A stretch of DNA of 64,000 nucleotides from Apoda limacodes (lineage: Eukaryota > Arthropoda > Insecta > Lepidoptera > Limacodidae), in assembly GCA_946406115.1 (NCBI GenBank), contig OX291553.1, positions 1,555,001 to 1,619,000 of the forward strand. The letters are read 5' to 3'. The notes beneath the pieces are model-generated. The model worked only from the letters and a program-made list of their open reading frames with translations, ran no database searches and had not been told where the DNA came from. Positions within the stretch are counted from its first letter, which is position 1; each line of letters begins with the position of its first letter. The translations under genes were made by a program, and so were the position numbers. This document shows positions 9,313 to 19,900 of this stretch, in pieces.

Positions 9313-9688
9313 TCCCCTCTACTGTCGACCATTAGTTTGGGATGCCACGTGCGTCGATACCCTTGCCCCGACTTATGTTCTTGGTACAGCTTTTGTGGCG
9401 GGAGCTGCTGCCAATTCTGCTGAAAACCGCAAACGTAGAAAATACACTACTATAAGTAATAGTTATATTTTTGAGCCGTTTGCGGTTGAAACCTTGGGGC
9501 CGTGGTCGCCGGGGACTCATATTTTATTTAAAGCGATGTCGAAGCGTTTGGTCGATGTGTCTCACGACAGAAGGGCTGGCAGTTATTTCGCTCAAAGAAT
9601 TTCAATTGCAATTCAACGAGGAAATACTGCCAGCCTTTTAGGTACACTGCCCCATCAGGTCAACTTAGAACAGGTTTTTTATTTGTAG
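9313..9688 (+). pseudogene. C-terminal fragment of a widespread retroelement-associated protein
   Basis: The frame reads 'PLVWDATCVDTLAPTYVL', 'YIFEPFAVETLGPWSPGTH' and 'RRAGSYFAQRISIAIQRGN', ending at TAG about 9688. This block is familiar as the C-terminal part of reverse-transcriptase-associated ORFs found in many invertebrate genomes. The N-terminal RT part is missing: the minisatellite directly precedes it. The 9188 start of the open frame is inside the repeat and is not meaningful. Confidence 0.55.
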
Positions 9689-9689
9689 T

Positions 9690-10019
9690 TTTTATTTTGG
9701 TTATTTATTAGTTTTTAATTAAATAAAAAATATTTTTTGTATTATTTGAGAGTATGCTTTTCCCCATTTTGTATTTAACTTAGATGCAGTATTTTTTTAA
9801 AGAAATTATAGTTGTATTCAGTGCCTAGGGCTCCATCGCATGAGATGATTAGTAGGGTGCGTGACGCTCTTAAGTCTTGAACAGCAAGATCATATTTTAA
9901 ATGTTTTTCTTTACTATGCCTTTCTGCTATTTTTTTCCAAATGAGGTTGCTGTAAGGGAAAGCGAACTTTTACTATGCGAACGTCAAAGAACGCTTTCCT
10001 TCCAGGTTCCCTAAACACT
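9690..10019. other. No gene or element recognised
   Basis: AT-rich sequence between the retroelement fragment and the decayed LINE. I see no supported coding frame or repeat. Confidence 0.6.
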
Positions 10020-10765
10020 CTGTCCAAGATTTCCGATTAGGGACGGGAAAATTGGTCCAATTCAATACTACGAAGACACAAGTTAGTATTCACAGCTAAG
10101 AAAACCCCATTCACTGAGATCCTAAAATTCCAGAACACATGCCTTACCATTGGAATCCTTGGTGTTGACATCTTCAACGATATTTAGTTCCGAAATCATT
10201 TCAAAGACAAATTGTAATTGGAGTCTAAAAACTTGGGCTACTCAACAGAGTAAAGCAGAACTCCACCACATGTAAAGGTTGCACTTTTTAAGGTTTTCTT
10301 TTAACTTGGTTCAACGATATGCTGAGGGACATGTCGACGATTTCAAACTCACAAACTTGATCCTTTTAAATCAAAGAAAAGATTTTGCGTTCTTCAGTGT
10401 GGTCTACCACTTTTAAAATGGACTATGATCTTATCAATTGTTCGAAATGATACCCACTGCAACTGTGTACACGCACCGCTCGCCATCGGCAGTGAAATTC
10501 ATCATCACACCTTAAAACCTGATTGGTCACGTAGAGTCCGGCTACATAAGAACTTTCCCTCACAAACGCTTAAGCTGTGGAATTAACTTTCTGCCAAGGT
10601 TTTCTCTAAGGTCTTCAATATGGGCTTCTTAAAGAATGTATTGATTAGATTTTTAATAAGTCGGCATGCCCCCGTTGTTACAAGCGTCCATAGGTTGTGG
10701 TGACCGTTTACAATCAGGCAGACCGTTTGCTTGTTTGATACCTCAGTGCTCTCAAAAAAAGCATC
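10020..10765 (+). pseudogene. Decayed 3' end of the LINE family at 24 and 52 kb
   Basis: This is a diverged copy of the last about 740 bp of the LINE at 51866-54203. Matching blocks include 'gggacgggaaaattggtcca', 'ccattcactgagatcct' and 'aatccttggtgttgacatctt', and the 3' end has 'gcgtccataggttgtggtgacc' in two parts. Indels and stops break all frames. Its divergence marks it as much older than the other copies. It stops about 100 bp before the Ig exon. Confidence 0.8.
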
Positions 10766-10872
10766 CACATGCAGCCTACAGTGACCGTGAAACAGCAAGC
10801 CACCTCATCACCTGGTATAAAAAATCAAAAATTAGTCTGTATCATTTTATTGTGAAGAACGTCGTTTAACAG

Positions 10873-11022
10873 GTACTAAGTACAAATTGGGCTTGTCGTC
10901 CCGCGGGTACCGGCACAGCATGACACTGCTGGTGTCTGACATGTCCAGAGACGACGCTGGCTCATACCGGTGTCATGTGGAAAACGCGCTCGGTGCAGCT
11001 GAAGCCGAGCTGTTTTTGCATT
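10873..11022 (+). CDS. Ig-superfamily protein exon (second half of an Ig domain)
   Basis: The acceptor is TTTAACAG|GT at 10871-10872 and the donor T|GTAAGT at 11023. The frame encodes 'TKYKLGLSSRGYRHSMTLLV' followed by 'SDMSRDDAGSYRCHVENALG', with the Ig hallmark D-x-G-x-Y-x-C and a C-terminal G strand 'AAEAELFLH'. The exon enters and leaves in phase 1. The G/C-rich third positions differ from the surrounding AT-rich transposon DNA, supporting selection as a host exon. The pattern fits I-set domains of lachesin/DIP/IgLON-type neuronal surface proteins, but which one is not certain. Earlier exons lie left of the window or are not recognisable here. Confidence 0.8.
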
Positions 11023-11175
11023 GTAAGTACTATATGTTAATATACACTCTTATTCATATTTGGAAACAACTCCTAATGAGTTATAAAGTCCTAGTACATC
11101 AATCTTATAAATACACAAAATTTTCATAGATTTCAGAAATACAATATAAATATACCTACCTACGTAGAAATCATC

Positions 11176-11243
11176 TTTTTAAGGGTTCCGTACCCAAAGG
11201 GGAATTAGCGGAACCCTATTACTAAGACTCGGCTGTTATATCG
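11176..11243 (+). repeat. Fragment of the 'agggttccgtaccc' lepidopteran repeat
   Basis: 'aagggttccgtacccaaagg' followed by 'cctattactaagactcggct' matches the start of the fuller copy at 47077. It directly abuts the gypsy LTR, which probably landed in it. Confidence 0.75.
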
Positions 11244-11445
11244 TATCCGGGATTTGAGTTTTTAAAAAAGAATTTAGTGAATTATAATTAATTTAATTAG
11301 AAATTAAAAATAGAAAGTACAATTTTTCAAAAAAGTGTTACGAGTGAAGGATCGGGAGGAGGAGAGGTTGATGGGAAGCGTCGAGTATAAAGTGCTGACT
11401 AGAGAGCTTACATTGGGTTGGGGTAGCGGAGCTAGTATAAAGACA
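11244..11445 (-). repeat. 3' LTR of the gypsy element
   Basis: It shares 'aatagaaagtacaatttttc', 'ggaagcgtcgagtataaa' and 'cggagctagtat' with 19722-19900 in the same order. On the minus strand it starts near TGTCTTTATACTAGC, immediately after a G6 run that would serve as the polypurine tract. Confidence 0.8.
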
Positions 11446-11503
11446 GCCCCCCGGAGAAGACTAAACTTCCGCGTTTAAAACGCGAAGTTCATGAATTAAG
11501 GAG

Positions 11504-12101
11504 TCATAGGTGGGTTCTAGTTTTAGGGATAGGAATTGGAGAATCATGGTATTCTCGAGTTGTAATTGCTGCTGTGGGATGCCAGATTAGGAATTGTTTT
11601 ACAATAATAAATTTCTTACTAATAATTACAGCAATGGCAATGATAATAAATATTAATAAATTTAGTATAGAATAATTTGTCCCGTATTTTATAATGAGGG
11701 ATTCCTTAATTATATTGTCTAGCCTTTGTATAAGATTATTTTGAATTTTGTTTTCTTTTTGCAAGATTGATAAGATTCTAGATTTATATTTTGTAATAGA
11801 ATAGGGGACACTTTGGATTTAATACTCTCTAAAGCCCCATAATTACAACATGAGTCGTTAATAACGTCGAAATTAAATTAGAAATATGCATGTTTACAAT
11901 AATTCGTGGTAAGAATTGAGTACTCTTACAGTAGCCTGTACAATCAACAGGAAGTCTTAGTGTCCCAGTACCTATGATCGGGATTTCCTGAGGAGTACCT
12001 TTGTTTGGACAATCTACTGACAGTTTTGTGGGTTCTGACTGCACATATATTAATCTATTGCCTTTTAAGGGCGCTGTCATATTTAACTGCGTCATCTTCA
12101 T
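11504..12101 (-). pseudogene. Envelope-like remnant of the gypsy element
   Basis: Two open pieces are present. 11829-12101 has 'GTGTLRLPVDCTGYC', like the cysteine-containing region of insect errantivirus envelope proteins. 11504-11764 has a membrane segment 'NLLIFIIIAIAVIIS' and a short tail with a basic/aromatic start. Together they look like the C-terminal part of an env gene with the transmembrane anchor. The receptor-binding and fusion regions are not recognisable and the frame is broken between the pieces, so no functional protein is expected. Confidence 0.6.
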
Positions 12102-12670
12102 TCAGATTGCCAAAAAGATGTTAAACAGAGTGCCAATTCCTCCAAACCAATCAGAACGTTTCTGACGAAAAGGTAAGAAGTAAGAGATTGCTTCAAAATA
12201 TATAATAATCTCATGGTAGCGGATAGTTAGTGGTTCTTATAAGTTGTAACACTTTAAGTAATATTGGTACGTATCAAAAGCAGTATATATATTGTCTAAA
12301 TGCGGTTGTATAAAAGGTATATACCTTTTATATACCGATAGCTATTATAACGTTAAGGTATCCATTGATATTTTTCATTTGGCCTTCAAAGTCAAAGTAT
12401 GGGCCAGCTATCTTTTATTGGTTCAACATAATCTTCATTTGCCATAAGAAAGAGAATAAACAGAATCTAAAAAAAAAATCTAATTTATACTAATTTCGTC
12501 TCCTAAATTTGTTAATTTGACTTTGTCAAAGTGATGCTTCACGTGGCGCCTATTTATTAATAAGGGCAGGGTATTATTTTCAAGAATTTAAACTACTTTG
12601 AAAGGACTCTTCCATATTAGAACCAAAGCTTTTCACAAACGCAAATCGGTTCTTAAATATACATAGTCTC
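12102..12670 (-). other. Gypsy segment between env remnant and integrase, no frame
   Basis: This stretch would be expected to hold the start of env. It is AT-rich, has stops in all frames and a local duplicated 'tataccttttatatacc'. I see nothing codable. Confidence 0.5.
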
Positions 12671-14080
12671 CTACTTTACATGACACTGGTCTGGTTTTTT
12701 TTTTTCGCAATATGTTTTGGACTTTTCTTTAGATCTCTTAATATTTTCCAGAGCTACATCTCGCGAATGTTTCAGTCGGTGTTGAAGCATTTTTACGTAA
12801 TCTAGGTAGGTAGTAGTTGAGTCAGTGTTATAGACACTGTCGGGAATTAATGGTCTATGTCCGTATAATAATTTATAGGGAGAATAGTTGCTAGTACAGT
12901 GTATATTAGTGTTATAAGCTAGTATGCCTGTATATACATATAGTGGCCAGGTAGTTTGGTTTTCATTCACATATGATTTTAGGTACTCCTTTAAAGTAGA
13001 ATGATTCCTTTCTAGAAAGCCCTGTGTTTGTGGGTGGTATGGAGTTGACCATATCTGTTTTATTTTAAGAAAAATACATGTTTGCTTAAAAACATCGGTG
13101 GTAAAATGAGTACCTTGATCGGTAAGGATCATTTTGGGTATCCCAAACAGGGAAATGAAGTGTAATAGACATTCGCATGTTTCGTCAGGCGTCCAATTGG
13201 ATATGTGGTATGCGACAGATAATTTTGTAAGTTCATCCTGAACAGTAAGTATATATTTAAGATTGGCAGCGCCTACTTTTGGCAGCGGACCGGCGACGTC
13301 TAAGGATAGTCTTTTAAAAGGTTTAGTAGAAGTTGTTGATATTTGCATAGGAGCACGGTTTATGCGTCGTAACGCTTTGTTAGATCGACACGAGTTGCAC
13401 CGTTTGGCATAAGTTTCTACGTCATTACGCATATTTTTCCAATAATATTTTTCTTTAATTCTATTTAACATTCAAGTGAATCTGAAATGTCCTGCTATGG
13501 GAATGTCATGGTTTTCTTTCTGTATTTTTTGAATTTCACTAGGGACAGGATAGATTATAGTGATATTGCTAACGCGGACGGTGATTGAGGTGTCATGAAA
13601 CAGGTAGGTAAGTACGTTAAATATTCTACAGAAGAAGTGATTCTCTAATGGGTTATTGAAGTCTGAAAGAGCAATTTCAATTACGTGTGCGAATTCTGAT
13701 AGTTGATTTTTGACATATTTTAGTGTTTCAAATATTTCTGGATAAGTGGGTTCATCAAAGTGGGGCACCTTCGTAAAAAGTAAGTAAAACGTTTTGTAAA
13801 TTTTTGGTAAAGAGGTTATTTTTTGGCGGGTAAATTGTTCTTCATCAGCTTGAGCCACGTCCGTGGGATTGTCGAGGTGAGAGAGGATATGGGAGATGTA
13901 GGGGTTCGACTCATCTAAGTCTACGGAAGTAGGGATCAAGATAACTAGGCAAAAGCACTTCGTTAATTTTTCATTGTGCTCCACAAGGTTTGTCTGAAAT
14001 ATGGATTTAGAATATTCGTCGTCGCTAACTGTATTACTTATTATTTCGTTTTCTTTTTTAGATATATTTGGATCGGACAT
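12671..14080 (-). pseudogene. Gypsy integrase with upstream spacer, one internal stop
   Basis: The upstream ORF (13472-14080) ends with the histidines of the HHCC zinc domain ('NHDIPIAGHFRFT'). After a TGA at 13472-13474 the next ORF supplies the cysteines ('CNSC') and the DDE core: 'LSLDVAGPLPKV', 'MILTDQGTHFTTD' and 'HPQTQGFLERNHSTLKEY'. Both parts are in the same frame, so a single nonsense codon breaks the gene. The core fits Ty3/gypsy integrases. The C-terminal region runs to 12671 with 'SPYKLLYGHRP'. Confidence 0.85.
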
Positions 14081-14099
14081 CTTTGGAGTTTGCTACTGG

Positions 14100-15500
14100 G
14101 ATCTGTATGATTGAACAATCATTTTAAGGGACGGTGGTAGGTAATTGTTTGAAATTTGCGACCGTAAAATGGACGAAAGCTTTTAGAACCGAAAAGGATA
14201 GCTGATAGTTCCTCTTCCGTTGTGCTATAGTTACATTTGCTTTTGTTGAGGGTTCTCGAGGCATAGACAATCGGGTTATCTTTATTTACAGGGCCTTGGA
14301 ATAGGTAGCGCTAATCACATAATTGGGTGCATCACAGGTACGTTTAGTAAATTCAAGATAGGCTAATAAAAGAGCACAGGTAAGTTTTTCTTCTAATGAT
14401 TCAAAGGTTAATATTTGGTGTTCATTCTGGTACAGAAAAGCAACATCTTTTTTTTAATAGGCACGTAAGTGGTTTTTCAAGTTTGGAAAAGTCAGAAATG
14501 AATCTTCTATAATAAGAATCAAATCCTAAGAAGGGTTTTATGTCTTTGGGACATTTGGGAGTTGGGATTTCGCTTATGACTCTTATTTTGTCGAGATTTG
14601 GCTTAACGCCTTTATTTGTAATGAGTTGACTAAGGTATGAAACTTTTTTACGCTAAAATTCGCACTTGTCCAGCTGTAATTTAACTTTATACTGACGCAG
14701 TCTCTGAAAGATATTTTAAAGGTTTTCTAGGTGGGAAAGAAGGTCGTAAGAGTAGAAAAAAATGGCATCTAATGCCTTGGAGACCAGAACCTGCTGAATT
14801 CATCAATCTCTGAAAAGTGGAGGGGGAATTGTTTTAATTCGATGGGGATACGATTTATTTCGAAATGACCTTGAGGTACGGAAAAAGTGGTCTTAGAAGA
14901 ATCTTCAGGAGATATTTCAATTTGGTCAAAACAAGCGAGGTCAAGGGTACTAAAGTATATATTTACTTTTACCTAATAGATCTAGGATTTCTGAAATAGT
15001 TGTAATGGAATATGAGTCACCAATTATGACTTCGTTGAGCTTCTTATAGTCAATAACAACGCGCCATTAACGTTGTCCAGATGCGTCTAATTTCTTGGGG
15101 CCCACCCAAATGGGTGCGGACCACGGAGATATAGAATGTTTGATAATATTATCCTTTAACATATTATTGACTTGGGTTTCCACTTCTTTCTTGTGGCATT
15201 CAGGAAACGACAGGACTTTACGTGGATAGGTTGGGATGTAACTGTTTTGATTTCATGTTTAATAACATGGGTGGAATAACGGTCCATCAGGTAGGTTAAA
15301 TATGTCGGAGTAGTGACTGCAAGCGTCAAATAGACCTATTTGCTCTTCTTTATTTAAATGTTGTATGCGGGGCATCCGGAAGTCGTAATTTGTTCTATTT
15401 AATGTGCTTGTTTTGTTATTATTGTTAGATATAGCATTTATAGGGTAAAATTCTGGGTTGTTTCAACAGGCTCTAAGATTAAGTTAAGATTAGAATTAAT
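14100..15500 (-). pseudogene. Gypsy reverse transcriptase and RNase H, heavily decayed
   Basis: Minus-strand fragments are recognisable despite frameshifts. Around 15000-15110 is the 'WRVVIDYKKLNE' type motif. Near 14690-14765 the region reads 'FFYSYDLLSHLENL' then 'LRQYKVKLQLDKCEF', where the YxDD box has decayed. Near 14200-14480 are the RNase H pieces 'NEHQILTFESLEEKLTCALL' and a sequence ending 'PIVYASRTLN'. No open frame longer than about 60 codons remains. Confidence 0.75.
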
Positions 15501-15999
15501 GGTTATGGAAGATTCGGATATATTTACGACGGATAGGTTTGTTCTGTTATTTCTTATTTTACAAAGCAGTTCTAATACGATACTGAGCTCTCAATTACCA
15601 TTTAAGTGCGAGGTGGTATGATATAAACAGGTGCATTAAAGTGCAGTTTCAGCTCGGATTATTCCATTTTCAAAACATCCTTAAAACAAGTTTTTAAATT
15701 TACGCGTTCCATTCCTAATTTAAAGTAGTAAACCGGGATCACACGCGTTGTTTTTTGGCAAAATACCCGTGTCTACTCGAGACCAAGGCTGGTGTAACCC
15801 AGCCGAAATGTCGGGACAAAGGTATTATGCCAAATAACAACGCGTTTAATTACGTTTTACTATTTTAAATGCTTAGAATAATCTATACTTCAGCCTAATT
15901 TGCTCAATAAATCGTTGCCTATGATTCCATCGTAGGGGAGGTTTATGTCCTTTATTATGTGGAATGGATGAGACACTGATTTAGAAGGAGTCTTATCAT

Positions 16000-16610
16000 T
16001 TAAATAAAGTTGTAATTTAAAATGACCTAATGTAGGGCTCGATTCCTGGACCTATTGCCTTGTAAATATAAATATAGCCTTTTATAAATATAGGTTCTTT
16101 GTTTACAGACGGTGGTTCTTTAGCAATAGAAGATTGTTTGATTAGGCATATCGCGGACCCTGAATCAACTAGAAGAGAAAGAGGAATGTTGGATATTGGA
16201 GTTTGTAGAAGCACATTTGGTAAGAGTCTACTAGTGGGACTACTCGTGATTTTCAAAATATTTGTTTGAGAAGTATAAGCTTTAGGTGCAGAGAGATTTG
16301 ATATAATTTCAGAAACAGTGAGAGAACTGTCGGTTTGGGGCTGGTTAACCTGTCGGTTAGTTCTGGATTTAGTCAGCGAACTGTCAGTTTGGGTCTGGTT
16401 ACCCGGTCGGTTGGATCTGGATACAGTGGATGAGCAACTGATTTGGAAATGATTATTTTTTATTTTATTAGCTCCAGGCTTAAAAATTGGTTGATTAGTT
16501 TTGAATTTAGTTTCGGCATCGACTTTACATGTTTAGCTACCCGTAAGACATTTATTGGGGAGCTCTAATGGTTTAAAATCTTTATGCTTTTTTTTTGAGG
16601 GTAGGCAGTA
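16000..16610 (-). pseudogene. Gypsy aspartic protease and gag C-terminus
   Basis: The frame at 16017-16256 contains 'IPLSLLVDSGSAICLIKQSS', the D-S-G active-site motif of retropepsins. Upstream to about 16610 lies a Ser/Thr/Asn-rich gag C-terminal region with two related segments ('NRPGNQTQTDSSLT', 'NRQVNQPQTDSSLT'), i.e. a short internal duplication. Sequence continuity is lost at about 16610, where an unrelated insertion begins. Confidence 0.7.
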
Positions 16611-16835
16611 AAAACGTCAATACATACTTTTGTATCAGCTGATCAATTTTATTAATCAAAAATAGAAAATCAACATAACTTACATAAATTTTATTTGGTT
16701 ATTGTCACTATCACTTAACTGTCACTAGCAAGATCAATTTTTAAAAATCAAATAACCCAGCATCAAGTTACCTGCATTAGCCATTTGTTCCACTTTTCTG
16801 CTTACATCATCACTTCACTTATTAAGTCACTGTAA

Positions 16836-17556
16836 GATGTCTGCCGCCAAGAAAGAAAAACACATCCAAAACCAGCAGTGAGGTTTCAAAAAAAGCACTG
16901 GAGATGAAGTTTGAGAAAGCATTAAGAAATTTCAGACTCAACTAGAGAGCAAGAATCCCAATCTTCAACAGCTTGCAGCTGAGTTTAATATCCTTAAGGA
17001 GGCTACCAAAACAACTTTAGAAACTTTAAAAGCACAATCCCAATCAGTGATACAGATTGTAGATGATCTAGACAACAGGAGCCGCTGTAAGTCTTTACTA
17101 GTCGGGGGGTTCAAGAAAACTCTGATGAATGTCTCAATAGTGTTGTTGTTGACTTAGCAATCACAAAGTTGAAACTAAAGAATTTCAGCACTGACAATAT
17201 CAAGTCTTGCCTCAGGCTCGGCAAGCCAGACACTGACCGTCCGCGGCTTATTCTAATGCAGTTTTTAAACAATAGTGTGCGAACAGAAACATGGTTTTCA
17301 AAAAAAGATTTGAAGGGCAGCAGCATCTCCTTGGCTGAGTTCTTGACAGACTGGCGTAGAGAATTTTTCCAGGAAGCTCGACAAATCCATGGTATGCACA
17401 ACAGCTGGACCTTTAATTTACATGAAACTGTCTGATGGCAGCAATGTTCGAGCCACTAGCTTAGAACATTTACGAAATATACCGGTCCCTGTCGTTAAGC
17501 CGGCTGCTCCTCCGAAGACTGACGCTGGCCGATCTCGGCGCACTGAAAAGAAATAA
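16836..17556 (+). pseudogene. Coiled-coil ORF1-like protein of a retroelement, frameshifted
   Basis: It starts at ATG 16836 ('MSAAKKEKHIQNQQ') and meets a stop within 15 codons. Shifting frames gives a coiled-coil region ('NPNLQQLAAEFNILKEATKT', 'QIVDDLDNRS'), then 'KSCLRLGKPDTDRPRLILMQ' and 'EFLTDWRREFFQEARQIHG', and a C-terminal basic end 'RSRRTEKK' before TAA near 17556. The order coiled coil then nucleic-acid-binding-type domain matches LINE ORF1-type proteins. At least three frame changes show it is dead. Confidence 0.55.
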
Positions 17557-18035
17557 TTACAATTAATATAGGTAACATATAGACCAGCTACATTAGTTCA
17601 GTACAAATATACACATATTTAAGTACTAAGTGCTTGCTTACCTTAAAGAGAAATCCTTTTGCTATATAGAGATATTTACCTACATATATTAGATAATACA
17701 TTATAATCTTAATTGTTTACCCTCTTATTATTGTTTAAAATGTTACTTTATTTATTTATTACCCTCAGATAAACAATTTTGATTTAAGGTAAAGGTTATA
17801 AAACTAGGGCAGACAGACCACAGAGCATAATATTCAATTTACTTTCACTTCTTTTTTTTTTTACAGCTCTGGTGGCAAGGTAATTCTTCCAAATGCTAAA
17901 TCGTAAAACCAGTAAAACGTTATTTAGTTATGTATATTTTTTATAAATACCTAATTGCTTGTTTATGTTTTTGTGTTTAATCTGCTTTATTGTCCACATG
18001 CATAACTATGGCACATTTATATTGTAAACTTACAA
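17557..18035. other. 3' flank of the ORF1-like insertion, nothing codable
   Basis: AT-rich sequence with a T10-type tract near 17850 followed by 'ttacag', which resembles a splice acceptor. No frame is supported. Confidence 0.5.
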
Positions 18036-18039
18036 AATT

Positions 18040-18650
18040 ACGATCCGGAGGTCGGAAGTTGCGATTTTGGGACGCGGTGGGTTGAGGTTGTAGGTAAGCA
18101 TTATTATTTCGAGGTGATCTAAGTCTGTTGTTGTTGTATTCTTGTTTGTAGCATTCCTCTATGGAATGGCCAGGATCTTTGCAGTAATTGCAGATAATCG
18201 AAAATCTTCTAAACGGGCCTTAGTTTATTGGATTAAAATTGGGATAAGGCCTATAAGGCTTAAGAATAAGAGTTTATTTGTGGACGAAAAACGCGAGAAA
18301 CACGAGAATTTGTATATATTGGTTGGCGATTTGTTATACTCTTAATTATTTTTTTTCGGAAATTGCTAAGTTCACGGCATAGTTCAAGGTTGTAGGATCT
18401 CGAAGATGAACAAAATCGGACATTTTTATTGACAGACCTATCACAAACGTGGGAAGCGATGACTGAAATTTTGCTATCGAGGTTTTCGCTATTTTTATTG
18501 GATATAGAAAGTTCGGTTAAAGTGCAGATAAACAGGTGTCCACTCGGAGTCGAAACTGACTCACCGATTCGGAAGCTAGTTGTGTGCATTCTTGAAGTTC
18601 TGTCAAAAGGTGAGTGTAATGTTTTTCTCCCCAAACTGAGTATTTAAAAA
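18040..18650 (-). pseudogene. Gypsy Gag with CCHC zinc knuckle
   Basis: In the minus frame at about 18138-18200 is 'ICNYCKDPGHSIEECYK', a C-x2-C-x4-H-x4-C nucleocapsid knuckle, followed by an Asn/Pro-rich stretch ('EYNNNRLRS'). Further upstream, frames near 18480-18620 give 'LTELQECTQLASESVSQFRL', like the helical Gag of gypsy elements. Several frameshifts separate the two parts. The segment joins, across the insertion, to the gag end at 16.6 kb. Confidence 0.75.
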
Positions 18651-19700
18651 TCCACAAAGTTGGGAACCCATGTGTCAAAAGATTTTACTGACCAAGCACG
18701 CTCGGCTTTGCCTTTCAATTGGCTAATAATAAATTTTAAGAGAATGGGGTTCTCAATTTGTGTAGTTAGTGCATCTGTGCTGTTACAACTAAATATTGTA
18801 TATGTCCCTTGTCCCATAAAAAAATTAGCAAATTTAATTATTTATTACGCTTATGTCTAATTTGTTGGTTCTTTTTTCCGCCGCGTCGGCTTTTAGGCCC
18901 CATTTCTACGTTCAAAATTTTAATTTACAAAAGTTATATTATATGCATTGAACACAATAGTTGTTCAAATTTGAAAGTAATATTTAAATTAACAATAACG
19001 TATTGAAAAACATACTTGTTTATCAAAAGGTATTTTTATGAACACGCTGCAGGTGTTAACGTTCGTCGAGGATGGGATTAGGGTTCTGCTTAGCAAAAAA
19101 TTCTTGTTATAGCTGTTGGAGCACTTTTATGATTATGAGTTGTCTAGTTAACTAGTATAGTTAACTTTGATCGTTTGAGTTTCAAGTTTTAAAACACTTA
19201 TTTACTTTTTTTTTCACTTGAGTAAAATTTTAAACGACTGACGTCAGGATTAGAAGTTTGTAGTTAGAAGTAACCATATCTTCCGGAGTAGTTTTCTAGC
19301 TGCAGTGAGTGTGTTTTCTTTTTAGGGTTCTGTACATATATATGTATATTCTTTTCCAGGATACGGTAAAGATGACCTTGAAATATTTTTCTATTTCAGG
19401 ATACAGTGGAGACACGACGACTAACGTTACTTTTTTTAGTACATAGTATATATTTATTTATTTATTATTATTTTTTTTGTTTTCAGGATACAGCCAAGTT
19501 TTTTCAGATTGTGAGGATTTTGTGAGCCAACTTTGTTCGTGAGAAGTTTGTTTGTTTGCCATACTTTTGCAGGTTTGATTCACAATTTCACTTGTCACTT
19601 TGGGTCCAAAGCTTTATAAAATGTAGAAATTAAACTTTCACTTTTATGAAATAGCACTGGTTACTTCTTGTTGGCGTACCGGGGACCTTTAGAAATCCCT
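18651..19700 (-). other. Gypsy N-terminal gag/leader region, not codable
   Basis: No long frame is present. Between about 19358 and 19497 the motif 'caggatac' followed by 'g' or 'ag' occurs three times, spaced about 40 and 90 bp, a minor local repeat in the leader. Confidence 0.5.
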
Positions 19701-19701
19701 T

Positions 19702-19714
19702 TACCGCTGCCACC
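19702..19714 (-). promoter_or_regulatory. Probable primer-binding site of the gypsy element
   Basis: On the minus strand the LTR ends in ATCCCGGG and is followed by TGGCAGCGGT. Starting with TGG just after the LTR is as expected for a tRNA-primed site. The GGTGGCAGCGGT string resembles the complement of a tRNA-Leu 3' end. The exact LTR end is blurred by duplicated 'acccggga'. Confidence 0.5.
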
Positions 19715-19721
19715 CGGGATA

Positions 19722-19900
19722 CCCGGGATTTTAGTTTTTAAAAAAATAATTTATTGAATTACAATTGAAAATAGAAAGTACAATTTTTCAAAGAAGTACC
19801 ACGACTGAAAAATCGGACTGGACTGACTGGACTGGAAGCGTCGAGTATAAAATGCTAACTAGACAGCTGACATCGGGTTAGGGTAACGGAGCTAGTATGA
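19722..19900 (-). repeat. 5' LTR of the gypsy element
   Basis: Direct-repeat partner of 11244-11445 with scattered substitutions and small indels. A short tandem 'ggactgactggactgga' occurs near 19820. Confidence 0.8.

Larger units (their letters stand above)
16615..18035 (+). mobile_element. Insertion inside gypsy gag carrying an ORF1-like gene
   Basis: The gypsy gag sequence on either side (16.6 kb and 18.04 kb) is in the same orientation and order, but this about 1.4-kb block is on the other strand and unrelated. It contains a 5' leader from about 16640, the ORF1-like pseudogene, and a 3' region ending in a T-rich tract followed by 'acagctctggtgg'. No poly(A) tail or target duplication is evident, so the mechanism is unclear. 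Confidence 0.6.
11244..19900 (-). mobile_element. Errantivirus-like Ty3/gypsy retrotransposon, degenerate
   Basis: The gene order on the minus strand is LTR, leader, gag with a CCHC knuckle, protease, RT, RNase H, integrase, env remnant, LTR. The two LTR-like direct repeats (11244-11445 and 19722-19900) are clearly related but diverged, so the copy is old. Every gene has stops or frameshifts. Env-like sequence after integrase is the mark of the errantivirus branch of Metaviridae. The gag region is split by another insertion (about 16.6-18.0 kb). Confidence 0.85.

Noticed and set aside
8985..9332. Minus-strand 115-codon frame across the minisatellite
   Set aside because: Repeat artefact; the encoded repeats follow the DNA units.
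10666..10869. Open frame containing 'HLITWYKKSK', resembling the tryptophan strand of an Ig domain just before the real Ig exon
   Set aside because: It overlaps the end of the decayed LINE, is separated from the exon by the acceptor site and ends with a stop; the similarity is too short to be supported.
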